DNA of 35,674 nt from positions 1 to 35,674 of the forward strand of contig CANHZG010000005.1 in the NCBI GenBank assembly GCA_947464995.1. The letters are read 5' to 3'. Shown here piece after piece: positions 27,478 to 35,674 of this stretch (the stretch's first letter is position 1; each line of letters starts with the position of its first letter). The position numbers and the translations under genes were made by a program. The stretch comes from Comamonadaceae bacterium. GTDB lineage: Bacteria > Pseudomonadota > Gammaproteobacteria > Burkholderiales > Burkholderiaceae_C. The notes under the pieces were generated by a model. That model ran no database searches. It was given only the letters and a program-made list of their open reading frames with translations, and was not told the origin of the DNA.

Positions 27478-28698
27478 TTAAAGCACTGTGGCCTTGGCCA
27501 GTTCCATGCGTCTCGTGGTTTGCCCGCCGGTGAGCACAAAGCCACGCTGCTGACCGGCCGGATCCATAAATCGCCAGACGCCACCACCCTGCGCGGCGGC
27601 CGTGTCCAATGCGTCGGCCACCCAGGCACCGGCCTGCGCCGGATGGGGCGCAGCCACCACGGTAGGCAGCGCCGGGGTTTTGATGGACACCGGCATCAAT
27701 GGAAACACCAGGGCGGTGGGCGTGCCCGTCAGCGTGGCGGCTAGCGCGCGCGCGGCGTTCATGATGGGCATGACGTAAGGCAGGGTGCGCGCACCGGCGC
27801 TGGCATATTGGGCGCAGTCGCCTAAGGCAAAAACGTATGGAGCACTGGTCTGCAGTAGATCGTTCACCACCACGCCGCGCTCGCAAGCAATATCCGCCGC
27901 GCTGGCAAGCGCAGTGTCGGCGCGCAAACCGACGGCGCTGAGCACCAGATCGGCGCCCACCACCTCGCCGCTGGACAGCGTGACTGCAAGCGGCGGCGAG
28001 CCATTTGCCCGGTTAACCGCGTCGACCGTGGCGCCAAAGTGCCACACCGCGCCTAGCGCGTGTAAGGCCGCGCCAAGTTGATCCCCTGCGGCGGCGGGCA
28101 ACAAGGCGGCCAAGGGGCGCTCGGTCGGGTCGACTACGTGCACGCGGTAGCCGCCCAGCAGCAAGTCATTGGCAAATTCGCAGCCGATCAGGCCCGCGCC
28201 CATGATCAGCACGGTTTTTGGGGCAGCGCCCAGGGTGCGTTGAAAGTGCGCCAGATCGGTGAGCTGGTTGATGGACTGCACGTCGGCGCTGGCGTCTCCT
28301 TGCAGGCCGATGCGGATCGGGTGCGCGCCCGTGGCTAGCACCAGTTGGGCGTAGGGCTGGGTATGGGTGGCGCCGTCAGCGGCGCTAAGCGTCAGGGTTT
28401 GCGCTTGGGTGTCGATGCTGCGCACCTGGCTGTGGGCGCGCAGCGTGACGTTCAGCGTCTCGGCCATTTTGGCCGCTGGCGTGGTGACCAACTGGTCCGC
28501 GCTGCGCTTTTGCGCGCAGGCGTTGGACAGCGTGGGTTTGGCGTAAAAGTCACCGCCGTCGGCCGTGATCAGCACGATGGGCGTGCTGGTGTCGAGCTTG
28601 CGAAACTCGCGGGCCGTCGTCCAACCCGCCAAGCCGGCGCCAATGATGACCAGGGCACCCGCGTCTTGCGCTGCGTGGGGGTTGGACGCGGCGCTCAT
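27478..28698 (-). CDS. FAD-dependent NAD(P)H oxidoreductase, rubredoxin reductase-like
   Basis: VIIGAGLAGWTTAREFRKLD (Rossmann), VLATGAHP, VLIMGAGLIGCEFANDLLLGGYRVHVVD, FALGDCAQYA; abuts a rubredoxin gene. Confidence 0.88.
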   Translation of the reverse strand: MSAASNPHAAQDAGALVIIGAGLAGWTTAREFRKLDTSTPIVLITADGGDFYAKPTLSNACAQKRSADQLVTTPAAKMAETLNVTLRAHSQVRSIDTQAQTLTLSAADGATHTQPYAQLVLATGAHPIRIGLQGDASADVQSINQLTDLAHFQRTLGAAPKTVLIMGAGLIGCEFANDLLLGGYRVHVVDPTERPLAALLPAAAGDQLGAALHALGAVWHFGATVDAVNRANGSPPLAVTLSSGEVVGADLVLSAVGLRADTALASAADIACERGVVVNDLLQTSAPYVFALGDCAQYASAGARTLPYVMPIMNAARALAATLTGTPTALVFPLMPVSIKTPALPTVVAAPHPAQAGAWVADALDTAAAQGGGVWRFMDPAGQQRGFVLTGGQTTRRMELAKATVL

Positions 28699-28863
28699 TC
28701 AGATCGCCACGACTTCAAAATCGGCCTTGGCTACGCCGCAGTCCGGGCAGGCCCAGGTCTCGGGCACATCGGCCCAATGGGTTCCGGGGGCGATGCCGTC
28801 TTCGGGGCGGCCAGCGGCCTCGTCATATACAAAGCCACACACGATGCAGATATAGGTTTTCAT
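28699..28863 (-). CDS. Rubredoxin
   Basis: [54 protein letters not shown]; two CxxC knuckles. ORF track start 28911 trimmed. Confidence 0.96.
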   Translation of the reverse strand: MKTYICIVCGFVYDEAAGRPEDGIAPGTHWADVPETWACPDCGVAKADFEVVAI

Positions 28864-28920
28864 GGGTTGTCTCTTAAAAAAAAGAAGTGAATAAAAGTTT
28901 GCTTGGTGCAAAGGTACAAA

Positions 28921-29436
28921 TTAGTTGGCTGCGACTGTATCCAGAACCGACTGGTAGTGCTTGGCGTGGCGCTCTTCGACCTTGGCCAGTGCGGCAAAAC
29001 GCTTTTGCGCCTTGTCCAGCGTGGCTTTCAGGGCGGCAGCAGCGTCCAACGCGGCCTGGAAGGCCTGGGCGTGCTCTTTGCTCTCCGAAATTTGTTCGTC
29101 GATTTCAGCTACGGCAGCAGCGTTGCCCTCTGCCTCGGCGGTTTTGCGAAAGCCGGGGTACATCTCGGTGTATTCGTAGGTTTCGCCGTCGATGGCAATT
29201 TGCAAGGCCTTGGCCGGCGTCATGCTGGCTCTGGGGTAGAGCAAGTCCAGGTGGCCAAAGGCGTGCATCACTTCCTGCGCTGCGGTCTCTTCAAAAGTGC
29301 GGGCCGTCAGTTCGTCGCCCATTTCACGGGCCAGTTTGGCGAAATAGCGGTATTTGATGTGCGCCATCGACTCGCCAGCAAAGGCGGATTCGAGGTTGGC
29401 GATGGTCTTGATCTCGGGGCGGCTTGGGGTGCTCAT
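28921..29436 (-). CDS. Rubrerythrin family protein (ferritin-like, no fused rubredoxin domain)
   Basis: ANLESAFAGESMAHIKYRYFAKLAREMGDELTARTFEETAAQEVMHAFGHLDLL...EIDEQISESKEHAQAF; di-iron ExxH motifs. Confidence 0.93.
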   Translation of the reverse strand: MSTPSRPEIKTIANLESAFAGESMAHIKYRYFAKLAREMGDELTARTFEETAAQEVMHAFGHLDLLYPRASMTPAKALQIAIDGETYEYTEMYPGFRKTAEAEGNAAAVAEIDEQISESKEHAQAFQAALDAAAALKATLDKAQKRFAALAKVEERHAKHYQSVLDTVAAN

Positions 29437-29502
29437 GGTCTTTACTCCGTTAGGTGATTACAAACTGCCAGTTGATGGTTTTCAATCGGCATGGACGAAA
29501 TC

Positions 29503-29517
29503 ATAGGATTAATCTAT
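29503..29517. promoter_or_regulatory. OxyR half-site-like motif ATAG-N7-CTAT upstream of rubrerythrin
   Basis: ATAGGATTAATCTAT, 67-81 bp upstream of the rubrerythrin ATG; second half-site of the full OxyR consensus not seen. Confidence 0.3.
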
Positions 29518-29577
29518 TAACAAAGCCAATTGCAAATGGCTAATGCCTTGATAGGCAAGTCGCTTGCCTTGTCCGCC

Positions 29578-31902
29578 TTAGAGCTTGAGTTCGAGTTTGG
29601 CCTGTAGGTTGGTCGCCGTGGGCGCCGTGCTCAGCGTGGTGTCGCGTAGCGACTGGCCTGCGCTGTTGCTGCTGAGCAGCCGGGTGCCGCTGAGGTAGTT
29701 GCGCGCAGTCAGGTTGCTCGCGCTCAGGCGCAGCTGGGCGCGCGGGCTCCAGATCCACAGCACCGAGGCGTCGGCCACCAGTTTGTCGCTTTGAAACACC
29801 TGGTCCGTGGCGTTGACTTGCGTCGTGTAGCCCGGTGTGTAAGCCAGGTTAGAGCTCAGTCTGAGCGGCCAACCACGCACTGCATAGTCGGCGCCCAGGT
29901 TGGCGGTGCCGTCGGGCTGCTGGTCGATGCGGTTGTAGGGCCCCGGCACGCCGTCCACACTGGAGCGAAACAGGCTCAGGTTGGTGCGCAGGTCTACGGC
30001 CGGCGCCTGGGGCAGCCATTCGCTTAGGCGCAGCTTGGCTTCGAGTTCCAGGCCTTGGCTGGTGGCGTTGCCCACGTTTTGCATGCGCGAGACCCAGCGC
30101 TGCACGTCGGACCAGGACACGGTCTCCAGGGCGGTCTGGCTGCGCATGGTGTTGCTGATCTGGCGCACAAATACATTGGCGCTTAGCAAGCCGCCTTTGG
30201 GGAGGTAGTGCTCAAACGCCAGGTCCACGCCCACGGCCAGTTCGGGCAGCAGCTTGGGGTTGCCCGCCGTGTCGGGCTGCAGCACCGTGTTGCTGCCGCT
30301 GGGGTAGGTGGTGTTCAGGGTGGGGCGGGCAATCAGGTTGCCCAGGCTGGGCGCGCGGTAGCTGCGCGTCAGGCTCAGGCGCCACTGGTCTTTGACCGCC
30401 AGGTCGGGCCTCCACACCGCGTGCAACAAGGGCGTGAGTACCTCGCTCTGGTTGCTGACCTGCTCCGCTCCCACGGCGGTGCTGCCCACCGTGCGAATAC
30501 CTTCCCAGCGCAGGCCTGCATGCGCCGCCCAGTGCGGGTCGATCTCCCACTCGTCTTGGCTGTACACGGCCAGGCGCTGGTTGCTGGCCAGCAGATTGCC
30601 GTCGTAGTCGCTCAAAGGGCTTTGGCCGTTTTGCAGTGTGCTGGCGCTCTCGTTGCGTTGGTTGGATTCGATCTCTACTCCGCTGACCAGGCTGTGTTTG
30701 TCGGCAATCGACTGGGTCAGCTTGGCGCTGCCCGACAGTGTGGTGTCTTGCTGGTCGGACTGCTGCGACAGCAGGCTGGCCGCGCTGGCTACGCCTGCCG
30801 TGCTGCCGCCGCTGTTAGCGCTTTGTGACTCGTAATGCCATTGGCCCTGCCCGAGGCTGGCGCTAAGCAGCAGCTTGGAGCCGCCCTCCAGCGTGCGCGC
30901 CCACGTGCCCGCCGAGCGCAGCAGCTGGAAACGGCTGGCGCTGCTGCCCAAGCTGCTGGCGTAGGGCAGGTCGCCACCCGTTTGGGACAGCAGGCTGCTG
31001 GACTGGCCCGTGCCCTGCGACACGATCAGCATGGGCGAGAGCGTGAAGGCGTCGCCCGCAGCGCTGTTCCATTGCAGCCGCCCATTGGCGTGCAGCATAT
31101 TGCGCTGGCTGCTGGCGCTGGTGGTTTCAGCCAGGTTTTGCAGCGCGCCGGTATCCAGGTTTTCGCTTGTGGTGGATTTGTTTTGGTCGTTGTTGCGCTC
31201 GCTGTGCATCACCGAGACCGACACGTTGTAAACCACCCCGTCCACGCTGTCGTTGCGCGACCAGGATGCGCCTGGCGTGGCGCGTCCGTTTTCCACGCCC
31301 ACGCCCGCCGTAGCGTTGTTCAATGTCTTGGTGTAGCCGCCGCGCGTAACGATGTTGATGGTGCCGGCAATGGCGCGGGCGCCCGTCTCGGCCGTTGGCG
31401 CACGAAAGATCTCGATGCGTTCTACCTGCTCGGGTGCAATATCGTCGGTGGAAAAGCCGCGCGCCGCCGGTTCGCCGTCGATCAAGATTTGCGTGTAGCC
31501 GCTGCCCATGCCGCGCATGCGTGGCGCGCCGCCATGGCCGGGGCGCCCGCTGGTGGTCACACCGGGCAGGCGTTTGAACAATTCGCCCAGGGTGGAGTCC
31601 CCATAGCGCTCAATCTCTTCGCGCCCAACCACGATCTTGGCCGCCGTGGACTGGCGCCGCTCCTCAGTCTCGCGGTTGGCGCGGATTTCCACCGGTTTGA
31701 GCGCGTTGGCGTCGGCGGGCTCTGGTACTGAGGCGGTAGATGGTGATGGAGTGGGAGTCGGAGTCGGAGTTGGCGCTGGGTTGTCCGTGGCGGAATGGGG
31801 CGCTGTTGGCGCGCCCGCTTCTTGCGCGTGCAAAGCGCCAGCAGCCAGACCGAGCGCCAGAACAGCCGCGCCAAAGCGCCGAAGTTGGGAAATGAATTTC
31901 AT
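29578..31902 (-). CDS. TonB-dependent outer-membrane receptor
   Basis: 774 aa: signal peptide, plug domain (PVEIRANRETEERRQSTAAKIVVGREEIERYGDSTLGELFKRLPGVTTSGRPGHGGAPRMRGMGSGYTQILIDGEPA...VERIEIFRAPTAETGARAIAGTINIVTR), C-terminal beta-barrel. Confidence 0.93.
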   Translation of the reverse strand: MKFISQLRRFGAAVLALGLAAGALHAQEAGAPTAPHSATDNPAPTPTPTPTPSPSTASVPEPADANALKPVEIRANRETEERRQSTAAKIVVGREEIERYGDSTLGELFKRLPGVTTSGRPGHGGAPRMRGMGSGYTQILIDGEPAARGFSTDDIAPEQVERIEIFRAPTAETGARAIAGTINIVTRGGYTKTLNNATAGVGVENGRATPGASWSRNDSVDGVVYNVSVSVMHSERNNDQNKSTTSENLDTGALQNLAETTSASSQRNMLHANGRLQWNSAAGDAFTLSPMLIVSQGTGQSSSLLSQTGGDLPYASSLGSSASRFQLLRSAGTWARTLEGGSKLLLSASLGQGQWHYESQSANSGGSTAGVASAASLLSQQSDQQDTTLSGSAKLTQSIADKHSLVSGVEIESNQRNESASTLQNGQSPLSDYDGNLLASNQRLAVYSQDEWEIDPHWAAHAGLRWEGIRTVGSTAVGAEQVSNQSEVLTPLLHAVWRPDLAVKDQWRLSLTRSYRAPSLGNLIARPTLNTTYPSGSNTVLQPDTAGNPKLLPELAVGVDLAFEHYLPKGGLLSANVFVRQISNTMRSQTALETVSWSDVQRWVSRMQNVGNATSQGLELEAKLRLSEWLPQAPAVDLRTNLSLFRSSVDGVPGPYNRIDQQPDGTANLGADYAVRGWPLRLSSNLAYTPGYTTQVNATDQVFQSDKLVADASVLWIWSPRAQLRLSASNLTARNYLSGTRLLSSNSAGQSLRDTTLSTAPTATNLQAKLELKL
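31748..31771 (+). repeat. Imperfect hexanucleotide repeat (GGAGTS-like, 4 units) in the TonB receptor N-terminus
   Basis: ggagtg ggagtc ggagtc ggagtt; encodes Pro-Thr repeat (PTPTPTPT) on the minus strand. Confidence 0.8.
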
Positions 31903-31945
31903 AATTCAGGCAGAAATACGCCAACGGTAACCGCAACTTGTAAAG

Positions 31946-31963
31946 CCCTGGTGACGGCCAGGG
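31946..31963. other. Stem-loop in the TonB receptor 5' region
   Basis: CCCTGG-TGACGG-CCAGGG, perfect 6-bp stem, 44 nt upstream of the receptor start. Confidence 0.6.
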
Positions 31964-32024
31964 TGCGCAAGCGCATGCTTGGCACACTATCGACCAGCGG
32001 CATCGGGTGGTCTGTCTTCCTTTG

Positions 32025-32057
32025 TAGGGGCAGCGCCAGGCGCTCCTGTCACCCCTA
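32025..32057 (-). terminator. Composite hairpin at the pepP stop codon (possible terminator or leader structure)
   Basis: TAGGGG...CCCCTA outer stem with inner AGCGCC-A-GGCGCT palindrome; no clear T-run. Confidence 0.3.
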
Positions 32058-33455
32058 GCCGCGCATCAGCGCCTCAATCGCATCCACCTCCACCGGCACG
32101 CCCCGGCTGATCAGCTCGCAACCGGTGTCGGTGACGATGGCGTCGTCCTCGATGCGGATGCCAATGCCGTGGAACTGCTCGGGCACGCCGGGCGCGGGGC
32201 GCACGTAAATGCCGGGCTCAATCGTCAGCACCATGCCCGAGCGCAGCACGCGCGCAGGGCGGTTGACAATCGTCTGGCCAGTCAGCGCGTCGCGCCGGGT
32301 GGTGGCCTGGCCGATTTCGCTGGGCTCGGTGTAGGCGCCGCAGTCGTGCACATCCATGCCCAGCCAGTGGCCGGTGCGGTGCATATAAAACGCAAAGTAA
32401 GCGCGCTTCTCGATCACGTCTTGCAGGTTGCCCACCTGGTTGGCGTCCAGCAGCCCCAGGTCCAGCATGCCTTGCGCCAGCACCTTGACGGTGGCCTCAT
32501 GCGGGTCAGTAAAGCGCGCACCAGCATGGGTGGCATTGACGGCGGCCTGTTGCGAGGCCAGCACCAGCTCGTAGAGCGCGCGCTGCGGCCCGCTGAACTT
32601 GCCGTTGGCCGGAAACGTGCGGGTGATGTCGGAGGCATAGCCGTCGAGTTCGCAACCGGCGTCAATCAGCACCAACTCGCCGTCGCGCACCAGCCCGGCG
32701 TCGGCGCGGTAGTGCAGCACGCAGGCGTTCTCGCCAGCAGCAACGATGGAGCCATAGGCCGGGCATTGCGAGCCGCGGCGGCGAAACTCGTGCAGCAGCT
32801 CGGCGTCCAGGTGGTATTCGCGCACCTCTTTGCCTTCGCGCAGCATGCGCGCGCTGAGTTGCATGGCGCGGATGTGGCCCCCGGCGCTGATTTGCGCGGC
32901 GCGGCGCATGGTGGCTTGCTCAAAGCTGTCTTTGACCAGGCGCATCTCGTCCAGCGGCTCGCACAGATCGCGCTGCGCCGACGGGCACAGCGTCCCAAAG
33001 CGCACCCGATCGCGCAGCGGCTGCAGCCAGCCGTTCACCCGCGCCTCCAGCCCCTTGTGGGTGGCAAACGGGTACCACACCGTGTCGCAACCGTCCATCA
33101 ACAGCGGCATGCGGGTGTCCAGCTCATCAATGGCATACGCTTCGTCCACGCCCAGCGCGGCCGGCGCGGCCTGTGGCCCCAGGCGAATGCCGTCCCAGGT
33201 TTCGCGCTCCAGGTCCTTGGGCAGGCAAAACAACACCGTCTTGCCGCTGCCGGTAATCACCAGCCAGGCTTTGGGCTCGGTAAAGCCACTCAGGTAATGG
33301 AAATAGCTGTCAAAGCGGTACAAAAAGTCTGCGTCCCGGTTGCGCTGCTGCTCGGGCGCGGTGGGAATGAGCGCGATGCCGTGGCTGCCCATGTGGGCGG
33401 CCAGGCGGGCGCGGCGGTCATGGTAGTTGGCGTGTGCGGCGGAGTCGGTGTTCAT
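32055..33455 (-). CDS. pepP: Xaa-Pro aminopeptidase (M24B)
   Basis: MNTDSAAHANYHDRRARLAAHMG...DADFLYRFDSYFHYLSGFTEPKAWLVI...LVLIDAGCELDGYASDITRTFPANGKF...HRTGHWLGMDVHD...GMVLTIEPGIYV; start trimmed from 33626. Confidence 0.95.
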   Translation of the reverse strand: MNTDSAAHANYHDRRARLAAHMGSHGIALIPTAPEQQRNRDADFLYRFDSYFHYLSGFTEPKAWLVITGSGKTVLFCLPKDLERETWDGIRLGPQAAPAALGVDEAYAIDELDTRMPLLMDGCDTVWYPFATHKGLEARVNGWLQPLRDRVRFGTLCPSAQRDLCEPLDEMRLVKDSFEQATMRRAAQISAGGHIRAMQLSARMLREGKEVREYHLDAELLHEFRRRGSQCPAYGSIVAAGENACVLHYRADAGLVRDGELVLIDAGCELDGYASDITRTFPANGKFSGPQRALYELVLASQQAAVNATHAGARFTDPHEATVKVLAQGMLDLGLLDANQVGNLQDVIEKRAYFAFYMHRTGHWLGMDVHDCGAYTEPSEIGQATTRRDALTGQTIVNRPARVLRSGMVLTIEPGIYVRPAPGVPEQFHGIGIRIEDDAIVTDTGCELISRGVPVEVDAIEALMRG

Positions 33456-34255
33456 GGCGTTGGCCTCGGGTCGGAGTTGAGTTGCTGCAGGCGCTCGGGC
33501 GTTCCCACATCGGTCCAGCGGCCAGTGTAGAGGGAGGCCCCCACGGCGCCCGCATCCATGGCCGCGCGCAGCAGTGGCGCAAGCGGCGCTTTCTGGCCCG
33601 TCGGGTTGCCTGCCGGAATGCCGCACCAGGCGGCTTCAAAAAAAGCGCGCCGGTAAAGCGCGATGGTGCTGAATGTGTAGCGCGAGGTCGCGTTTGCAAC
33701 CTTGGGCAGGTTCAGCGCCAGCCCATCGGCGGACAGGCCGAAGTCGCCCCCAGGGTTGTGCGCGGGGTTGGGCACCAGCCAGATATGGGCCAGCCGGCCG
33801 CTGGCGGCAAAAGCCGCCATGGCGGCGAGGTCAAACACAAAGTCGGGTGCAAACACGTCACCCGCTGCCACCCAGAACACGTCGGCCAGGTACGGCAGCG
33901 CGCGAACGATGCCGCCCGCCGTCTCCAAAGCGCCGCCAAAGTCGCGCCCTTCGTGGGAATAGCGCAGCTTCACGCCGGGCTTGGTGGTCTGGGGCGCAGC
34001 AGACAAGGTATCGGCGCGAAAAGCCGGGTCGAAATGGTCGCCAAAGCGCGCCTCCATTTGCTCCCCCAGCCAAGCGGTATTCACCACCACCGCCTCGCAG
34101 CCCGCGCGCGCCAGCGCTTCCAGGTGCCATTGCAGCAGCGGTTTGCCGCGTACCTGCAGCAGCGGCTTGGGGCAGGTGTCGGTCAGCGGGCGCATGCGCT
34201 CGCCGCGGCCAGCGGCCAGCAAAAGAGCGGTAGCCGGGCGCTGCGCCATGGGCAA
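33452..34255 (-). CDS. murU: Nucleotidyltransferase, N-acetylmuramate alpha-1-phosphate uridylyltransferase (MurU) like
   Basis: ALLLAAGRGERMRPLTDTCPKPLLQVRGKPLLQWHLEALARAG...AAGDVFAPDFVFDL...RWTDVGTPERLQQLN; overlaps the pepP start by 4 bp. Confidence 0.87.
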   Translation of the reverse strand: MPMAQRPATALLLAAGRGERMRPLTDTCPKPLLQVRGKPLLQWHLEALARAGCEAVVVNTAWLGEQMEARFGDHFDPAFRADTLSAAPQTTKPGVKLRYSHEGRDFGGALETAGGIVRALPYLADVFWVAAGDVFAPDFVFDLAAMAAFAASGRLAHIWLVPNPAHNPGGDFGLSADGLALNLPKVANATSRYTFSTIALYRRAFFEAAWCGIPAGNPTGQKAPLAPLLRAAMDAGAVGASLYTGRWTDVGTPERLQQLNSDPRPTP

Positions 34256-34257
34256 GC

Positions 34258-35379
34258 CTAGCGCGTGCCTACGCTGGCGCCCACAAACGCCGCCTGCGCG
34301 CCGCGTGGCAGGCAGCGCCAGTAGGCGGGGGTGGCTTGAACCTGGCCGTCCAGGGCCACGGCTGCTTGCCAGCCCCAGCGTGGCTGGTACAAAAAGGCGC
34401 GCGCCAGCGCCACCAGGTCGGCGTCACCGGCTTGCAGCAGTGCTTCGGCCTCGGCGGGCTCGGTAATTAGACCCACAGCGGTGGTCGCCATGCTGGTGGC
34501 GGCGCGAATAGCGCGGGCAAACGGCACTTGGTAGCCAGTAGCCAGCGGAATCTTTTGCTGCGGGGACACCCCGCCCGAGGACACGTGGATAAAGTCGCAG
34601 CCCGCCACCTTGAGGGCAGCGCAAAACGCGGTGCTTTGCGCAATATCCCAACCGCCTTCCACCCAGTCGGTGGCCGACAGGCGCAGCCCTAAGCAGCCGC
34701 TGTAAGCCTGGCGCACGGCGGCAAACACCTCAAGCGGAAAGCGCATGCGGTTTTCCAGGCTGCCGCCATAGGCGTCGCTGCGCTGGTTGGCAAGCGGCGA
34801 CAAAAACTCGTGCATCAAATAGCCGTGTGCGGCGTGCAGTTCGATGGCGTCCACGCCGATGCGCACCGAGCGCAGCGCCGCAGCCACAAAGGCGTCGCGC
34901 ACGCGCGCCAAGTCGGCCTCGGTCATGGCGTGGGGCGCAGGCTCGTGGGGCAATTGCGCCAGGGCGGATGGCCCCTCGGTCTGCCAGCCGCCCTGTTCGG
35001 GCGACAGCAACTGCCCGCCGTGCCAAGGCAGCGCGCTGGACGCCTTGCGCCCCGCGTGCGCCAGCTGAATGCATACCGCCGTGTGCGGCGCCAGTGCGCG
35101 GGCGCGGTGCAGGTGCTCGGCCAGCGCTGCCTCGGTGGTGTCGTCCCACAGGCCCAGGCAGCCCGGGGTGATGCGGCCTTCGCTCAGTACCGCGGTGGCC
35201 TCAATGGTAAAAAGTCCGGCGCCACTGTTGAGCAAATTGCCCCAATGCATCAGATGCCAGTCGGTTGCCTGGCCATCTTTGGCTGCATACTGGCACATAG
35301 GCGCCACCACAATGCGGTTCGGTAGCGTCAGGCCCCCTTGCGGTGAGGGAAGGGTCAGTGGCGAAAAGAGCAGGCTCAT
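34258..35379 (-). CDS. NADH:flavin oxidoreductase/NADH oxidase, old yellow enzyme family (YqjM/XenA-like)
   Basis: LTLPNRIVVAPMCQYAAKDGQATDWHLMHWGNLLNSGAGLFTIEATAVLSEGRITPGCLGLWDD...IQLAHAGRKAS...DAIELHAAHGYLMHEFLSPLANQRSDAYGGSLENRMRF. Confidence 0.95.
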   Translation of the reverse strand: MSLLFSPLTLPSPQGGLTLPNRIVVAPMCQYAAKDGQATDWHLMHWGNLLNSGAGLFTIEATAVLSEGRITPGCLGLWDDTTEAALAEHLHRARALAPHTAVCIQLAHAGRKASSALPWHGGQLLSPEQGGWQTEGPSALAQLPHEPAPHAMTEADLARVRDAFVAAALRSVRIGVDAIELHAAHGYLMHEFLSPLANQRSDAYGGSLENRMRFPLEVFAAVRQAYSGCLGLRLSATDWVEGGWDIAQSTAFCAALKVAGCDFIHVSSGGVSPQQKIPLATGYQVPFARAIRAATSMATTAVGLITEPAEAEALLQAGDADLVALARAFLYQPRWGWQAAVALDGQVQATPAYWRCLPRGAQAAFVGASVGTR

Positions 35380-35474
35380 AGGTTGGAGATTCCAAAGGTA
35401 GAAATGAATTCGGCGATTTTGCCGGTTTTTATGATTTCACCGTTTTTATAGTGTTTTTGGCGATAAAATTTCTT

Positions 35475-35674
35475 ATGAAAATCATTTTACTTATCGCGCT
35501 GGCCTATTGCTTTGGGCTGGCCTCCCCAGCCTGTTGGGCTGGACCCCAAGTGAAGTGGGAGCGATATTTTGATAAAACCGGCGCACTGGAGCTGCCAGAG
35601 GCGCAACAAATGGCCTTCGCGCCGGCCAGCCCCTATGTGCAGTGGAACGCCACACCCGGGACGCTGTGGCTCAA
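35475..35674 (+). CDS. N-terminus of a secreted/membrane protein, possibly a 7TMR-DISM type sensor (truncated by window end)
   Basis: Manual translation from ATG 35475: MKIILLIALAYCFGLASPACWAGPQVKWERYFDKTGALELPEAQQMAFAPASPYVQWNATPGTLWL; signal peptide then a pattern resembling DISM extracellular domain 2. Confidence 0.45.
   Translation, partial: MKIILLIALAYCFGLASPACWAGPQVKWERYFDKTGALELPEAQQMAFAPASPYVQWNATPGTLWL

Noticed and set aside
30835-31731. 298-aa plus-strand ORF
   Set aside because: Antisense to the TonB-dependent receptor; Ala/Gly/Arg-rich shadow ORF.
31903-32057. Cobalamin riboswitch upstream of the TonB receptor
   Set aside because: Conserved B12-riboswitch core boxes not recognised on the receptor strand; retained only as a generic structured leader.
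32169-33530. 453-aa plus-strand ORF
   Set aside because: Antisense to pepP; composition typical of high-GC reverse-frame ORFs.

Overview
This 35.7 kb window looks like chromosomal DNA from a Burkholderiales/Comamonadaceae-type betaproteobacterium, judged from gene content and one family-typical repeat. It is gene-dense and I recognised no tRNA, rRNA, CRISPR array, prophage or transposase. Left to right: 5' part of a rep/uvrD-type helicase gene (-), AEC-family transporter (+), priA (-), a roughly 830 bp AT-richer gap with DnaA-box-like motifs, hemE (-), a roughly 870 bp gap without a recognisable gene, a complete Pil-Chp type chemosensory operon (pilG-pilH-pilI-pilJ-chpA/pilL, +) ending in a periplasmic solute-binding-protein gene, dsbD-type reductase (-), DUF167 (-), B12-binding radical SAM plus creatininase-family pair (+), histidine phosphatase (-), barstar/barnase pair (-), DUF6172-like gene (-), maeB-type malic enzyme (-), rubrerythrin-rubredoxin-rubredoxin reductase cluster (-), TonB-dependent receptor (-), pepP-murU-OYE-type oxidoreductase (-), and the start of a probable 7TMR-DISM-type sensor gene (+). 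Best leads: (1) two identical 24-bp repeats carrying perfect DnaA boxes, plus a third box, between priA and hemE; (2) an in-frame repeat-derived insertion in the Rep-type helicase; (3) a solute-binding protein attached to the Pil-Chp operon; (4) the radical SAM plus creatininase-family pair; (5) an OxyR-like motif upstream of the rubrerythrin cluster. No clearly new multi-gene system could be proven by reading alone.
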